A stretch of 64,000 bases of DNA from Ianthella basta (GCA_964019415.1 OZ025883.1:4005586-4069585); one strand, 5' to 3'; shown: positions 22,542 to 33,596, numbered from the stretch's first letter. Numbers and translations are program-made. Notes: generated by a model not told the origin, from the letters alone.

Positions 22542-24390
22542 ATCATCATCATATACATCATTACTTATGCTGTGATAACAAAAAGTACATCTAAGCAGAG
22601 TATATGTGCTCTATTGTCTCTTCCCACTTGTCTTCGTCCGCTGCATGAATACGTAACTGCTCCAGCCCACTTGCAGTTCTAAGGTTCAGGCTCACTGTCT
22701 CTAGCTTCGAGCTTAGGGTGCTCAGTAAACAGGTCCTGGGCCTGCCTTTTCCAGTCTTAGGTATTGCGTGCATAGTCAGGTCTAAAGCCTTTTGGGCTGG
22801 TGCATCTCTAGGCAGTCGTAAGCATTGACCAAGTAGCCTTAGTCTGGCCCTCTGTAGGTCATGGGATAGTGGTCTTGTCTGTGTCAAGTGGTAGATAGCC
22901 TCGTTCCTGATTTGCTTGGGCCACCGATAGCCTGCCATCACTCGTAAATGTCGGTGGTGTAGTGCACACAACTTCTTGGTTAGTGCTGCTGTGAGCCCCC
23001 AAGTCCCACACCCGTATAATAGAACTGGGCGTACCAAGGCATTCCAAACCACGACCTTGAGTGCCAGGGATGCGCCTATCCCTGCAAAGAGCCCAAACAT
23101 TCTGCGAAAGCCAAGTCTGCAAGCTGCATCCTTTGCTTGACATCCTTTTCCTCCCCTAACTGTGCACCTAGGATCTTGATGTTCTGCCATTCTATTTCCT
23201 TTTTGCTCACGTGCACCCTCTGTGTCTTGTTTCTGTTGCAGTGCAAGTGTTGTAGAAGTAGTTCAGTGTCCAATACTTCCATCACTTCTTCAAGATAGTC
23301 ATGACTGGTGGATACGAAGTCAATATCATCTGCATACTGCATCTCAGAGACCAAAGAGAGCTGCAGGTCCAGTGTTGGTGTGACAGGGAACATTGGGCGT
23401 ACTTCCTGCAGAGCCTTTTCAGAAGTAGTAGTGAATGCTACCGGGCTAAAGCTGTCTCCTTGTGGGACCCCAACTGTTGACTGGAAGCATTGGCCACTTA
23501 CTTCTCCAATTCTGACTGACAGACTGGTATCAGCTAGTAAGGTGTGGGCTTACTGGTATACATCCTTGTCTTCTCCACTTGCTGCCAGAAGGGATCACAG
23601 AATAGTCTTGAGGGTGTATCAAATGCCCGAGATAGATCAAAACACAAGAAATGGAATTCCATGTCTGTCAGTAGGGCCATCGAGCAGATCAGCCTCTTGG
23701 CAAAGATTATGTCAGTACAGCTGCGGCCCTTTCTGAAACCAGCTTGGGTAGCAGGGATGTAGGAATTTGTGTAGGGACTGAATCTCTTGAGGAGGATGAG
23801 TGATAGTAGCTTCCGGATGCCATTTAATAACACTACTGATCTCAGGTTGGACAAAGGACCTTGTGGCTTGCCTGGCTTCTGAAAAGGAATGAGTGTGCCA
23901 GCTCCGATGTCATTCAGGTGGATTTTGCCGTCTACAGCCACATTCAGTAGGTTGGCAATCCACTGGGCTGTTTCACTGTGAGCACACACATACTTCAGAA
24001 GTTCATTGGGCACAGAGGCAGGTGTGTTTCAATGTTGTGTGCTGTTCTACCTTCACTGTTATTGATGCTCACTCGAGATGTTGATCTTATGCCAAGAGCC
24101 CTGAGTGCAGCAAACATCTTGCGCCCATCATCCTTGGCCTGTTCCACCTCTTGAACTTTGGCCTCTAGTCTCTGTCTACCCTTGCACTTGAGAACAGATG
24201 TTAGTTCCCGTCATTTGCTGCCTGTATTGGCTCTAGCTGCAGCCTTCTGTTGTCTTGTGCGTGCTGCATGTTCCTAAATGCACAGCTTCCTTACTTCTTC
24301 CACTAACTGTTTCACCTCAGGATCAGATAGAGCAGAGTTTCTCCCACCTGTGAATGGTTGTCTAATCCCTAATGCATGCTGATGCTTTAA
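22542..24390 (-). mobile_element. Degenerate non-LTR retrotransposon (LINE) on minus strand
   Basis: Reading 5' to 3' on the minus strand, the pieces are a pre-RT segment (24390-24040, with stops), RT blocks (24013-23534: LIPFQKPGKPQGP, AGFRKGRSCTDIIFA, FLCFDLSRAFD), the catalytic YADD (QYADDIDFVS near 23330), and a C-terminal part (YGCGTWGLT, then HRHLRVMAGY, 23100-22591). Several frameshifts separate the pieces, so it is dead. The 3' end near 22542 has a short GATGAT run, which fits a simple-repeat tail. It is 5' truncated. I cannot assign the clade. Confidence 0.88.
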
Positions 24391-24409
24391 CCTTTTGAGT
24401 GGCATATTA

Positions 24410-26056
24410 TATTAGGAAGAAGAGGTGCAGAGAAGATGGAGAGAACACTTTAGCGAATTCTTATGGAGTGCCATTCAGGTCAAAACTATGCTATTGAATT
24501 TTTGGTCAACTTAGCTACGAAGTTGTCCTACTTATAAGTGGTACTGGCCTACTTATAAGTGGTACTGGCCTACTTATAAGTGGGACTCTCCTACTTATAA
24601 GTGGTACTGGCCTACTTATAAGTGGTACTGGCCTACTTATAAGTGGTACTGTCCTACTTATAAGTGGTACTGGCCTACTTATAAGTGGTACTGGCCTACT
24701 TATAAGTGGTACTGGCCTACTTATAAGTGGTACTGGCCTACTTATAAGTGGTACTGGCCTACTTATAAGTGGGACTGTCCTACTTAGCAAGCAGAAGTGT
24801 CCTACTTAGCAAGCGGAAGTATCCTACTTATGGCTAGCAGAACTGTTCGCAAGGGAATGAATTGAGCAATGAGATGGACAACAGGATCCAGATGGAAGGA
24901 CCAGGAGGGCTATTGGGAAGCTAAGAAGTGGCAAAACTGGAAGAGTGTCTGATATCCAAGGCAAGATGTTGAAGGCAGGAGGAGAGGTGACCGTATAATG
25001 GTTAACAGCAATCCTTAATGTAGTGTGGAGGACAGGGGGTGACACCAAAAGATTGGAGGAGAGCAATCATTTCTCAGTCCACAAGAAAGGCAGTAGAAGA
25101 GTATGCAAGAACTACAGATGGATCAGTCTACAGAGTGTGCTCGGACAAGTTTTGGGAAGATTTAGAATGACAGAATGAGAAGCATAACTGAAGGGAAGAT
25201 AATGGAGGAGCAAGTGGGGTTCAGACCAGGGGGAGGCTGTACAGAAAATGACTGTGTTTGTGATGTGCCAACATGGTGATAATATGCTAGAGAGCGCTAG
25301 GAAAGAAATTGCACACAGCCTTCTTGGACATAGAGAAAGCGTATGATAGAGTGTGGAGTAAACGTCTGTGGGAGGCCTTGAAGCAGTATGGTGTACAAGG
25401 TAAGCAACTGAGAGCAATACAGGGTCTGTACAAGGACAGTGAAGCCGCAGTGAAGGTTGGGGAGTACAACAGACTGATTCGAAGTACAGAGAGGAGTAAG
25501 GCAGGGATGCCTAATGTCACCATGTTTGTTCAACATCTACCTGGACATGGTGGTGAAGGAGGCTCTTCCCCTGTTTAAAAAGCTGAGCTGGCCTAATCAA
25601 CTGTCAGACTCAGGTGACCATGTTTGCAGATGACACTGTGCTACTGGCAGAGAGGGAAGAAGATCTAAAGTGGAATGTAGAGAAGCTGCACAAGGCATTG
25701 AAGAGGCACAAACTGAAAGTGAATTGGAGTATGACAAACACAATGGTCTTCAGTAGGGCTCCAATGGAGTGCTACTTAGAGATTGATAGAGAAAGGATGA
25801 AGAATGTTAAAGAGACTGTGTATCTAGGAGTAAAACTGAGTGATGAATGGGAAGATGAAGAGTGAGGTGGAAAGGAGAATTGGAATGACAATGAAAGCAG
25901 TGGGGGCAATGAAGAAGGTGTATGAGAGCAGAAAAATTAGCAGAGAAGCAAGAGTATCAGTGTTCAAAGCAGTGGCTGTCCCAACACTAACATATGGGTG
26001 CAAGTCATGGGTACTAAAAGAGAGCAAAAAGTCCAGGCTGCAGGCAGCGGAAATGA
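24410..26056 (+). mobile_element. Second degenerate LINE, plus strand, interrupted
   Basis: The fragments follow RT order: RRWREHFSEF (24430), a linker segment (IQGKMLKAGGEVT near 24950), HKKGSR.CKNYRWISL (25080), EEQVGFRPGGGCTEN (25205), FLDIEKAYDRVWSKRLWEAL (25320), MFADDTVLLA (25620) and AVAVPTLTYGC.SWVLKES (25970). In-frame stops and shifts make it non-functional. It belongs to a different lineage from the element at 22542. It is split by a minisatellite at 24519 and cut at about 26056 by the palindromic element. Confidence 0.88.
24519..24780. repeat. 21-bp minisatellite, about 12 units
   Basis: The unit is ggtactggcctacttataagt with few changes. It lies inside the LINE at 24410-26056 and was expanded or inserted there. 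The heptad-like reading PVPLISR on the minus strand is an artefact. Confidence 0.95.
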
Positions 26057-26515
26057 ATGGTTTGCACGAATATGCACCCGACGGTCATTGATTGAAGTTG
26101 CTATGGCATATGGTTGCCGAGATTGAGATTTGTGAAAGGGGATTTGCTGACATGAGCAATAAGATTGTGGTGATAGAGACTTCTTGACACGATTTTGATG
26201 AAGCACCACAGTGAGCACCAAGATGAGGACATCTGGACTGGAACTAATGGCTATTAATAAGGCTATGACCTGCACCCTTGCATTATGAAAGCTGCCTATA
26301 GCTAACCTTGACACTTGTAGGTGTTAGTTCAACTAGTAGCTATTGTGTGTCAAGAAGTGTCAAGAAGTCATATCAAGAAGTCTCATTTGCCACATTTTCA
26401 TCTCTCATGTCTGAAAACATCCCTTCACAAGTCTAGATCCCGACAACTGTAGGCTATAGCAACCTCAATCAACAACCGTCAGGTGTGTATTCATGCGTAT
26501 CATTCAGCCGAGCCA
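26055..26515. mobile_element. Palindromic (long inverted repeat) element
   Basis: 26055-26170 and the complement of 26385-26515 share an extended match, for example gacggtcattgattgaagtt against gacggttgttgattgaggtt, then gttgctat and gacatgag. The arms of about 115-130 bp surround a loop of about 210 bp. It replaces the 3' end of the LINE, which stops exactly at its left edge. No target duplication is identified. Confidence 0.75.
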
Positions 26516-27078
26516 TCTAAATGGTAACATGCATTCAGCACAAAACACTCAAAAGCTGAAGAACACATTTTTGCATATCTTTTCCATGTGTTAAACTGCC
26601 TCCAGTGATGATTTCATATGCAATTATGGCATACTGCGTTCCTTAATGCTTATACGCAACTGGTCTATTCCCCTTAATCTTGGGTGCTGTGTCTGATTTG
26701 ATCTGCATTATGCTGACCAGTGGCCATGGAATGGCCTGTACTATGTATACACTCGGCTGTTGCTACAGCATCTGAAACAATACCTGGAGGCAAATAATGC
26801 CAAGCTTTCTAAAGAGTATTCTGTTTCATGTTTGTTGCTAAACACTCAGTATGCACGCGTTTGATCAATCATGGTTCCATTTGTTTGATAGATATGATAA
26901 CTCACACAGAGGGTGCAAAAACAGTTTTCTGTATACATTTCCATATACCAAATAACTGCTGTATCCTGCCACAATACCCTGCATGTTGTTGTACCTGCTT
27001 GTCCCATGTATGTATGCATACTGATGACTGATATGATTTGTCTGAACTGAACAGAGTGTCCCTTCTCATTCATTACAG
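26516..27078. other. Intron sequence before the GTPase exon
   Basis: Contains the third partial copy of the tandem duplication (26650-26830). It ends in the acceptor attcattacag. No cassette exon is found here. Confidence 0.5.
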
Positions 27079-29219
27079 CACCTCTGAAACCACCATCATG
27101 GCTACCTGACTATGAAGAGGCAGTGGCTAAGCAGGGATCCGTAGACGTCACTATCAATCGTAACATTATCATGGGCCCCTCTGCTGTAGGCAAATCCTGC
27201 TTGAAGCACTTATTGGTGCACAACAAGCCCAAAGAAGTCAAGGTCAGCACACCTGTCATGGCAAAGCCAGAAGTTGTCTCCATTTCGGCAGAGAAGTACG
27301 CAGTTGAAGGAACCTCAGTCTGGCTGCCACTTTCTGATGAGAAGATGGCCTGCTCTATCAGGTCATCCTGCCTCAGCCGCCAGTACCACGTCACTGAAAC
27401 AAAACCAAAGGCTCCTCCAGAAGACCGCCATGTCAAGCCTTTGCAACCAGTGAAGAAAAGCGATCCACCAGCTGTTACCAGTAAACTTCCCTCTCGCACT
27501 TCTTGTGAAGAAGTCAGTCCTGCAGCAGGAAATTCACTCTTTCCTACACCTTCTGCTCTTCCTACCACCCAATCCATGTTTCACAAAGCACACTCAAGCC
27601 TCATGCGTGATCTCGGTGCAGGTCTACAGGAAGAATTGCAACTGAATGGCGCCAGGTTTGTCCACTTGCTTGACACCGGTGGTCAACCAAGCTTTCAAGA
27701 TGTCCTTCCCCTGTTGTTGGACATCCCATGCACTTACGTGCACGTCTTCAATGCAGCCATGGACCTCGATCAGCCAGTACCTATCACATACCGACCAAAT
27801 GCATCCACAGAGGTGGAAATATTGGCCAGTTCTGAGACAGTTTGGGGAATGACACTGCGATCCCTTTCCAGTGTCCAGACCTTGGCATACAAGGTATCCA
27901 GCAATGCGGGTGCATTACCAATGAATATCCAATTTCCAACGTTCCGCACAGTTCTAGTCGGCACGTTCAAAGATCAGTTAGTGAAGAAGGGCATTGCCAC
28001 TAAAGCAGCTACTAAGATTTCCAAGCAAATTGAGCTGCTTGAAAATAAGCCATATTATTCCCACATAGTCCCCAATTCCAATGGGGAGCTGTTCTTCCTT
28101 GTGAACAATATGCAGCACGTTGAAGCCTCACAGCGCACTCAAGAAGATCAGGATAGCATCGATGATCTCCGTGTAGTCCTTTCCCATTCCGATGGTGCCC
28201 TGAAAACCAAGATACCCATAGGATGGTTTCACTTTGAAATGGTGGCCCGTAAGGTTTCTCAGAAGTTCTTCCCATTTGCTGAGCTATTGGAGCATGCCCG
28301 TGAGTTGAAGTGTATAAGCTCAGCCAACCCAAGTCGCGAATTCCGTAGCCTTCTGCAGCTGTTTCACTCCCTTGGGGTCTTCACTTTTGTTGATCACACT
28401 GATGTCCCCGATACAGTCTGCACAGACAACAGTGTGTTCCTACAGGAAGTGTCAAAGCTCCTTGCAATACAGTTCATTGAGATTCCTAAGTGCCCGGCAG
28501 CCAAGAAGTTTAAGAAGAGAGGTATCCTTACCTTGGATGAAGGGCTTTTCAATGAGCTGGGCATCCTTAAGGAGGTGGACCAAAAGTGGCTACTACGCTG
28601 CCTGTGCTACCTTGGTGTAACAGCCGATTTATCTCCGCCTGGTGCTACTACTGCCAATTATTTTATGCCGGCAGCACTTTCGTCAGCAGGCTCACCAGAG
28701 TCAGCATCTGGCAGTGTGGCTCCATTGCTGGTGGCATTTTCATTTGAAGAGAATGCCTTTGAAACTACCCAAGATCTTCCACGAGGCATCTTCACTCGCC
28801 TAGCAGTGGAACTAACCAACAAGAAGGATTGGAAGGTGATTCCGGAGAAGAGCACTCGTTTAGCCATACAGTTTCGAAGGAAGGAACTGCACATATCCAT
28901 TGGTGAATGTCCCGGATACATCAGTATCACCCTCAGGGTCTCCATTCACACGAGATGCAGTGCAGCTATGCTGCATGAATACTGTGGCCAAGTTCGATCC
29001 ACATTCGAAGAAGCGATTCGAGCGTCTACCCAATCAGTATTTGGTTCCAAATTCACTAATAAGGCAGCTACCGTTTACGGCTTCACATGCCCCTGTGAGG
29101 CCCGCCCTACCCATTTGGCTGTCCAAAGTGGCGACAGCATTGTCTGCAATATTTCATCTGAGGACCAAAAATACTTGAAAAGCCACCAAGTATGGTTCTG
29201 CAAAGTTGAAGGAGCAGAG
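27079..29219 (+). CDS. Roc/COR-like GTPase exon
   Basis: A 2141-nt internal exon, acceptor attcattacag and donor GCAGAG|GTGAGT, entering in phase 1 and leaving in phase 0. It encodes 713 complete codons starting PLKPPSWLPDYEEAV. The P-loop GPSAVGKS is at residues 32-39. DTGGQ, the Walker B/switch II region of Roc-type GTPases, is at 198-202. The base-recognition motif appears as GTFKD at 294-298, where relatives have GTHxD. A basic, proline-rich insertion of about 130 residues separates the P-loop from DTGGQ. Residues of about 375-520 resemble the winged-helix COR region. The C-terminal 180 residues carry a Cys pair (FTCPCEA). The first in-frame ATG (27171) lies directly before the P-loop and would remove its strand, so translation must start in an upstream exon. 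Phase 1 entry matches the cassette exons. Sponges and cnidarians have many GTPases of this kind, often joined to death-fold domains. Confidence 0.9.
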
Positions 29220-29470
29220 GTGAGTGTGCTGATGTGCTGCACATGTACACAAATAGGACTTCTGAAGAGCCCTCGTTGAAAGTGCTGAAAGTTTGCTAAG
29301 ACATAAAATACTTGTGATGCCCACTGTTCCTGAAATTGGTGATTTGGCTATTATTTAAAGTGGAAGGACTATGCTTTCAATGACTAGTGCCATCCTATAA
29401 AAATTGATGACATAGTTATTGTCTCTTCTTCCTTCTTTATTCTTTGTGTCTTTCTTCCTTCACCTTCTAG

Positions 29471-29534
29471 CTCCAGCCACACCCCTCTGATCCAAATATA
29501 TTCCACTTAGTGGACAGCACTTCACAAGGAGAAG
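29471..29534 (+). CDS. Small exon after the GTPase (phase 0-1)
   Basis: A 64-nt exon with acceptor tcaccttctag and donor GAAG|GTGGGC. It reads LQPHPSDPNIFHLVDSTSQGE with no stop, entering in phase 0 as required by the GTPase donor and leaving in phase 1 as required by the next exon. It probably closes the C-terminal domain of the GTPase module. Confidence 0.7.
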
Positions 29535-29689
29535 GTGGGCATGTTTATGTTACTGACATACGCAGCCTTCATCAGTGTATGCTTGTGTTACAAGTTTTGC
29601 CACATTCTTGAAAGGAGTATAGTATAGTAAGTATATGCGTAGCTAGTTGCTGTGTCATAGTGTGGGGTGTCCACCCTATGGTTTGTCCC

Positions 29690-30155
29690 CCAGGACATTA
29701 TTCACTAGTGAATAATGACCCCCCTTAGTGAATGTTGTCCCGTAGGACAGTATTCACTTGGACAGCATTCACTAGTGAATAGTGTCCCCCATTTGTGATG
29801 CTGTCCCTCAACTTTTCTTTCCTTGTCTTCTTCGCTCCTTGGCACTTGTTGCCATTCTTGAATCACCGCCACTTCTTCGCATCACTTCTGCTCTGCCTAG
29901 AATAGCTACATAAGAAGGCATCTCTTCTTCCAGTAGTGCTTGAAGCATTTTCTCCTCAGCCTCCTCTACTCATTCTTGGCGAAACTGAGCAGATAGCAAT
30001 GAATAGTGAGGAATCATGCAAAGATGCAACGATATTCCTCTTCTTCTGTGGCCATTGTGTGCAAAAGCAAGCCCTCTGAGGGGGAAGCAATATTCACTAA
30101 GGGGAACGATATTCTCTAGTGAATATATTCCGGGGGTACACTATTCACTCCGACA
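29690..30155. repeat. Cluster of ATTCACTAGTGAAT palindromes and relatives
   Basis: The palindrome attcactagtgaat occurs at 29700 and 29769, with part-copies near 29726, 29749, 30090 and 30115. They are interleaved with ggacagtattcac and gtcccc motifs. The cluster lies in the intron and is a local, scrambled repeat. Confidence 0.7.
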
Positions 30156-30244
30156 GCTGATGTTATATGTAACTATATTCCTTTCCTGCACTGGGAAATT
30201 GCCAAATCAAGGTGATGCTACCACAACGTTGTGCTGCAAGCTGC

Positions 30245-30282
30245 ACAATAAACCATCTGACCTTGCTCAGATGGTTTATTGT
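30245..30282. repeat. Perfect 16-bp hairpin, 6-nt loop
   Basis: acaataaaccatctga pairs fully with tcagatggtttattgt around ccttgc. It could act as a structured intronic element or be the scar of a small element. No downstream T-run is present. Confidence 0.85.
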
Positions 30283-30755
30283 TAATCCATAAGATCAGAT
30301 GTTTATAATTAGCTGGTTGTCAACCTTTTCAAGTTCATTACCGTACTAACAATCATAGTCTGTCACCTGACATTCAGAAACATGCATGTACACATGTACA
30401 CATCCTGAAATGAGTAGCACTGCTCAGCGTTTGTGCTACATGCCAAATAGTCCAACATGTGATCAGGGGTGAACTGAATGTGATGTCAAACCTTATGTCA
30501 CAGTCTCATGCAATGTCTTATGTGACCATGAGCCAAAAATTTGGAAGTTGTTCTTCACTTAGCTGATGACAGCCACACCGTGCTTGTAAACCCTCATCAG
30601 GAGCGCATAATGTGACCCCTCCATTTTTCTCATTATGCACTCCTGCCCTTATATGGAGCTACATATTTCAAAGTCCCCAACACTGTACCTGTCAAATTTA
30701 GCTAGGTATTTGTGGATATCTTTAGAACATTCCTCCATGTACTGTCTACTTGCAG
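30283..30755. other. Intron sequence, no gene seen
   Basis: Nothing is recognised up to the acceptor tctacttgcag. Confidence 0.4.
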
Positions 30756-30842
30756 TTTCAGAGAGGCATAGCAGCTCCTCTCCTATCAGTGGCCCTCGAC
30801 AAATCAGTGCTCAGGTTGAGAAAGTTGGAGCTAGCTCAACTG
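30756..30842 (+). CDS. Ser/Pro-rich linker exon 1, phase 1-1
   Basis: 87 nt between tctacttgcag and ACTG|GTAAGG. It encodes a low-complexity linker (SERHSSSSPISGPRQ then ISAQVEKVGASST) joining the GTPase part to the first CARD-like exon. It is shorter, but similar, in the second unit at 31717. Confidence 0.7.
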
Positions 30843-31148
30843 GTAAGGAACCAAGATGTAGCCAGTTAAGTGTTTCCCAGGTATAGAAGATGACAGCCAT
30901 GCACCTCAGCTGTGACAGTAGTTACCTGATAAGGACTGTGTCAAGTGCACTCTCCCAATACATTATACTGTACATGGTTTTGTATAGAAACGTAGTGTTA
31001 GCACTGTGGGGAGCCAATGTGTTACTTTTAATATGCAATCTAGTGTGCATGCCTTGTTCACATTGCTACCATGCTGCACACTGCACATATGACTGTGGGG
31101 ACACTATGTTGATTCAAGGTGCTCTTCCTTCCTCTCTACACTATGCAG

Positions 31149-31445
31149 CCACACCATTTTCAGTATCAGAGTTACTAAACAAACACGAGATGGAGTTTTT
31201 TGAAGTTGTGAACCCCAAGTTTAGCTTGCTGAGTCTAGAGCGTGAAGAAGTTATCACACAAGATGTGGCATCACGTATCTCTGCTGTGAATGATGATGAC
31301 GCAAAAGAGATCTTGTTTGCTCACTTGACGCGTTATGCCAATGTAAACTCTCTGGTGAAATATTGTGATGTTATCATTGGTGGAAATGGTTTCCCAAACA
31401 TGCAGTCATTTGGAGCCAAGATCAAAGTAGAACTACAACAAGGAG
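31149..31445 (+). CDS. CARD-like domain exon A, phase 1-1
   Basis: 297 nt between cactatgcag and AAGGAG|GTTTGT. Encodes about 98 residues from FSVSELLNKHEMEFFEVV to FGAKIKVELQQG. The spacing of leucines and the segment LEREEVITQDVASRIS, where helix 2 is followed by a turn and helix 3, look like a CARD or other death-fold domain, as does the length. The assignment is by pattern only. It is followed by a (TG)n tract, as is its duplicate. Its likely role is homotypic assembly with other death-fold proteins. Confidence 0.78.
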
Positions 31446-31564
31446 GTTTGTGGAGTTGTGTGCTTGTGTGTCTGCCTGTATACATATGAGTGTGTGTACG
31501 ACTGCATGTATAATATTATGTATAACATGGAGACAGGTGGCTACCAACCTTTGGTGTGTGTGTC

Positions 31565-31591
31565 ATGTTGTGTTGTGTGTGTGTGTGTGTT

Positions 31592-31640
<49 letters not shown>

Positions 31641-31690
31641 GTGTGTGTGCATGTGTGTGTGTGTGTGTGCATGTGTGTGTGCGTGTATGA
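31565..31690. repeat. (TG)n microsatellite, interrupted
   Basis: TG runs broken by short variants, placed directly after CARD-like exon A. Equivalent to the tract after exon B. Confidence 0.95.
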
Positions 31691-31716
31691 ATATGTGTGC
31701 TTTTCCATGGTTGTAG

Positions 31717-31764
31717 GGGCTCCAAGCAACCCCAGTCTTCCCAGTGGTACCCAAATCTCAACTG
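31717..31764 (+). CDS. Linker exon 2, phase 1-1
   Basis: 48 nt between catggttgtag and ACTG|GTAAGG. Encodes GAPSNPSLPSGTQIST. Its end (ISTG) and its donor match linker exon 1, in line with duplication of a linker-CARD unit. Confidence 0.65.
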
Positions 31765-32001
31765 GTAAGGTGCACAAATCAGTGTTGACAGCCATGCAGC
31801 TTAGCTGTGCAGTAGTTGTCTACTAAGTATATATTTGTAGTGTTAACACTGTGTGGACACACATACTGCATGTACTAAGTAAGCTTATCTTATGTGCTAT
31901 GCCTTGCAACACTAATACCATGCTGTACACTGTGGCAGTGGAGACACTATGTTGTTTCAAGGAGTCTTCTTCCTTCCTCTGCATGTGCATGTGCAATGCA
32001 G

Positions 32002-32301
32002 ACACACCAGTTTCAGTATCAGAGTTTCTGAAGAAACACGAGACAGAGTTTTTCACTGTAGTGAACCCAAGATTTAGCCTGATGAGACTACAACGTAAAG
32101 GAGTTATTTCGCAAGATGTAGTGTCACGTATCTCTGCTGCAACAAATGAAAAAGATGCTCAAGAGGTATTGTTTGCTCATGTGACACATTTTGCCAATGT
32201 GAACACTCTGAGGGAATATTGTGACGTTATCATTGGTGCGAAAGGTTTCCCAAACATGCAGTCATTTGGAGCTAAAATGAAAGAGGAGCTGCAACAAGGA
32301 G
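32002..32301 (+). CDS. CARD-like domain exon B, phase 1-1
   Basis: 300 nt between gtgcaatgcag and AAGGAG|GTAAAT. Encodes about 99 residues from VSVSEFLKKHETEFFTVV to FGAKMKEELQQG. By eye it is about two-thirds identical to exon A, with one extra residue (ATNEKDAQ against AVNDDDAK). The best conserved stretches are RISA, LFAH, YCDVIIG and GFPNMQSFGAK. The conserved C-terminal half suggests an interaction surface kept in both copies. Confidence 0.78.
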
Positions 32302-32316
32302 GTAAATGGAGTTGAG

Positions 32317-32319
32317 TGC

Positions 32320-32400
<81 letters not shown>
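32317..32400. repeat. (TG)n microsatellite
   Basis: About 40 TG units directly after CARD-like exon B. Confidence 0.98.
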
Positions 32401-32402
<2 letters not shown>

Positions 32403-32633
32403 TGTGTGCATGCATGTGTGTGTCATGTGTGCGCCATGCAACTTGCTCCATCTGTCACATGTGCAACATAGTGGCAACCTTCTGTGTTCACCCACCGTCA
32501 CTCCACCCATGTATACACTACACAAGTACACACATACACATGCACAGACAAACATGCTTACATGCACACTTCGCACTTGTTATCATTGCCTTCAGTTCTA
32601 TTCATGTATATCTCTCCTCCGTGCCCCACACAG

Positions 32634-32650
32634 GGAAGCAGACTAGCTGA
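32634..32650 (+). CDS. Terminal coding exon (GKQTS, stop)
   Basis: The acceptor gccccacacag is followed by two bases completing a Gly codon, then AAG CAG ACT AGC TGA. The phase fits exon B, giving a protein that ends LQQGGKQTS. From the GTPase exon to this stop the spliced frame holds 984 residues. The exon is very short, so another terminal exon cannot be excluded. No AATAAA is seen just downstream. Confidence 0.55.
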
Positions 32651-33590
32651 TGTGATGGCCTACTCAGCTTTTGATCTACTCAAAGTACCACAGGACAATG
32701 CTCATTATATGCACCCATATCTCTATATTTTCTATCATTCCATATTTGCTTTTGTATGTGTTTCTATTAGTAGATTATATACTCTTTCCCATTCCACTGA
32801 CTGTAGCGTATACTTGTATAGTTATCTTTAGTCGCGTAACAATCCAATACATGCTTTTAGTTATAGTGTACACCTTTCTTTGTGTTTTCTTTTTACAATT
32901 GTGCACTGCGTGTATCTATAGCTATAATAACCATCTAGTCACACTTAGCAATTATATAATTATTATAATATTATAGTTCCAGGCTGACATCGACCCTATA
33001 TATAACCAGCTTGTTACAAAGAGTGCATGGTATAAGGTGCATGTGAAGAGTGTGCTAATTAGGTCGATCTTGCAATTAACTGTTATGAGAATACAATTGC
33101 AATTGGGCACACATTATGGCTCGTCCATTCTCATATATCTATGAAGCTAAGAAGGTCTCTCTTCATGCTCTGTTTCTTTGCAGTAGTCCTGCATGAGGTC
33201 TATTCATATAGAGAGGCGTGGCATAAATCACCAGTGAGGTGTGTAGCAGAGTTGGCACAGCGGGGTGCTGGTGGTTTGACAAGCTAGCAGAACTGCATGC
33301 ATGGTACAGCAGACCCTCGATGCGTTGGAAGGTTACACGAGTGAGGTGTGGTACAACAGGGTTGTTACACCTATCAAAGGTTTGCCCTGCTTTACAAGTC
33401 AATGCATGTGCAGGCTGTGTGAGTGTTACCTTCAACACCAATCCAACCTATCCACACCTAGCTGTTCCTCAAGACCTTCAGCAGTGACTGTGTACTCACA
33501 CACATTGTAAACCTTTGGTATTAGCATAAGGTAAGAATGTTTGTGTGTCAGTCTGTGTATCAGTGCTGCCATCCCACGCAGTGTTTATTG
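32651..33590. other. Presumed 3' UTR and intergenic DNA
   Basis: AT-rich near 32900-32980. An open frame at 33301-33510 shows no motif. Nothing firm is seen. Confidence 0.4.
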
Positions 33591-33596
33591 CTCACG

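Noticed and set aside
24519-24780. CRISPR-like array
   Set aside because: The repeats are directly adjacent without unique spacers, and the genome is eukaryotic.
24515-24790. Repeat protein with PVPLISR heptads
   Set aside because: A 21-bp minisatellite is a multiple of three and stays open by itself. It lies inside a dead LINE.
27123-27170. Start of the GTPase protein at 27123
   Set aside because: The codon is GTG and the frame is open back to the acceptor at 27078, whose phase fits upstream exons. No in-frame ATG lies before the P-loop strand.
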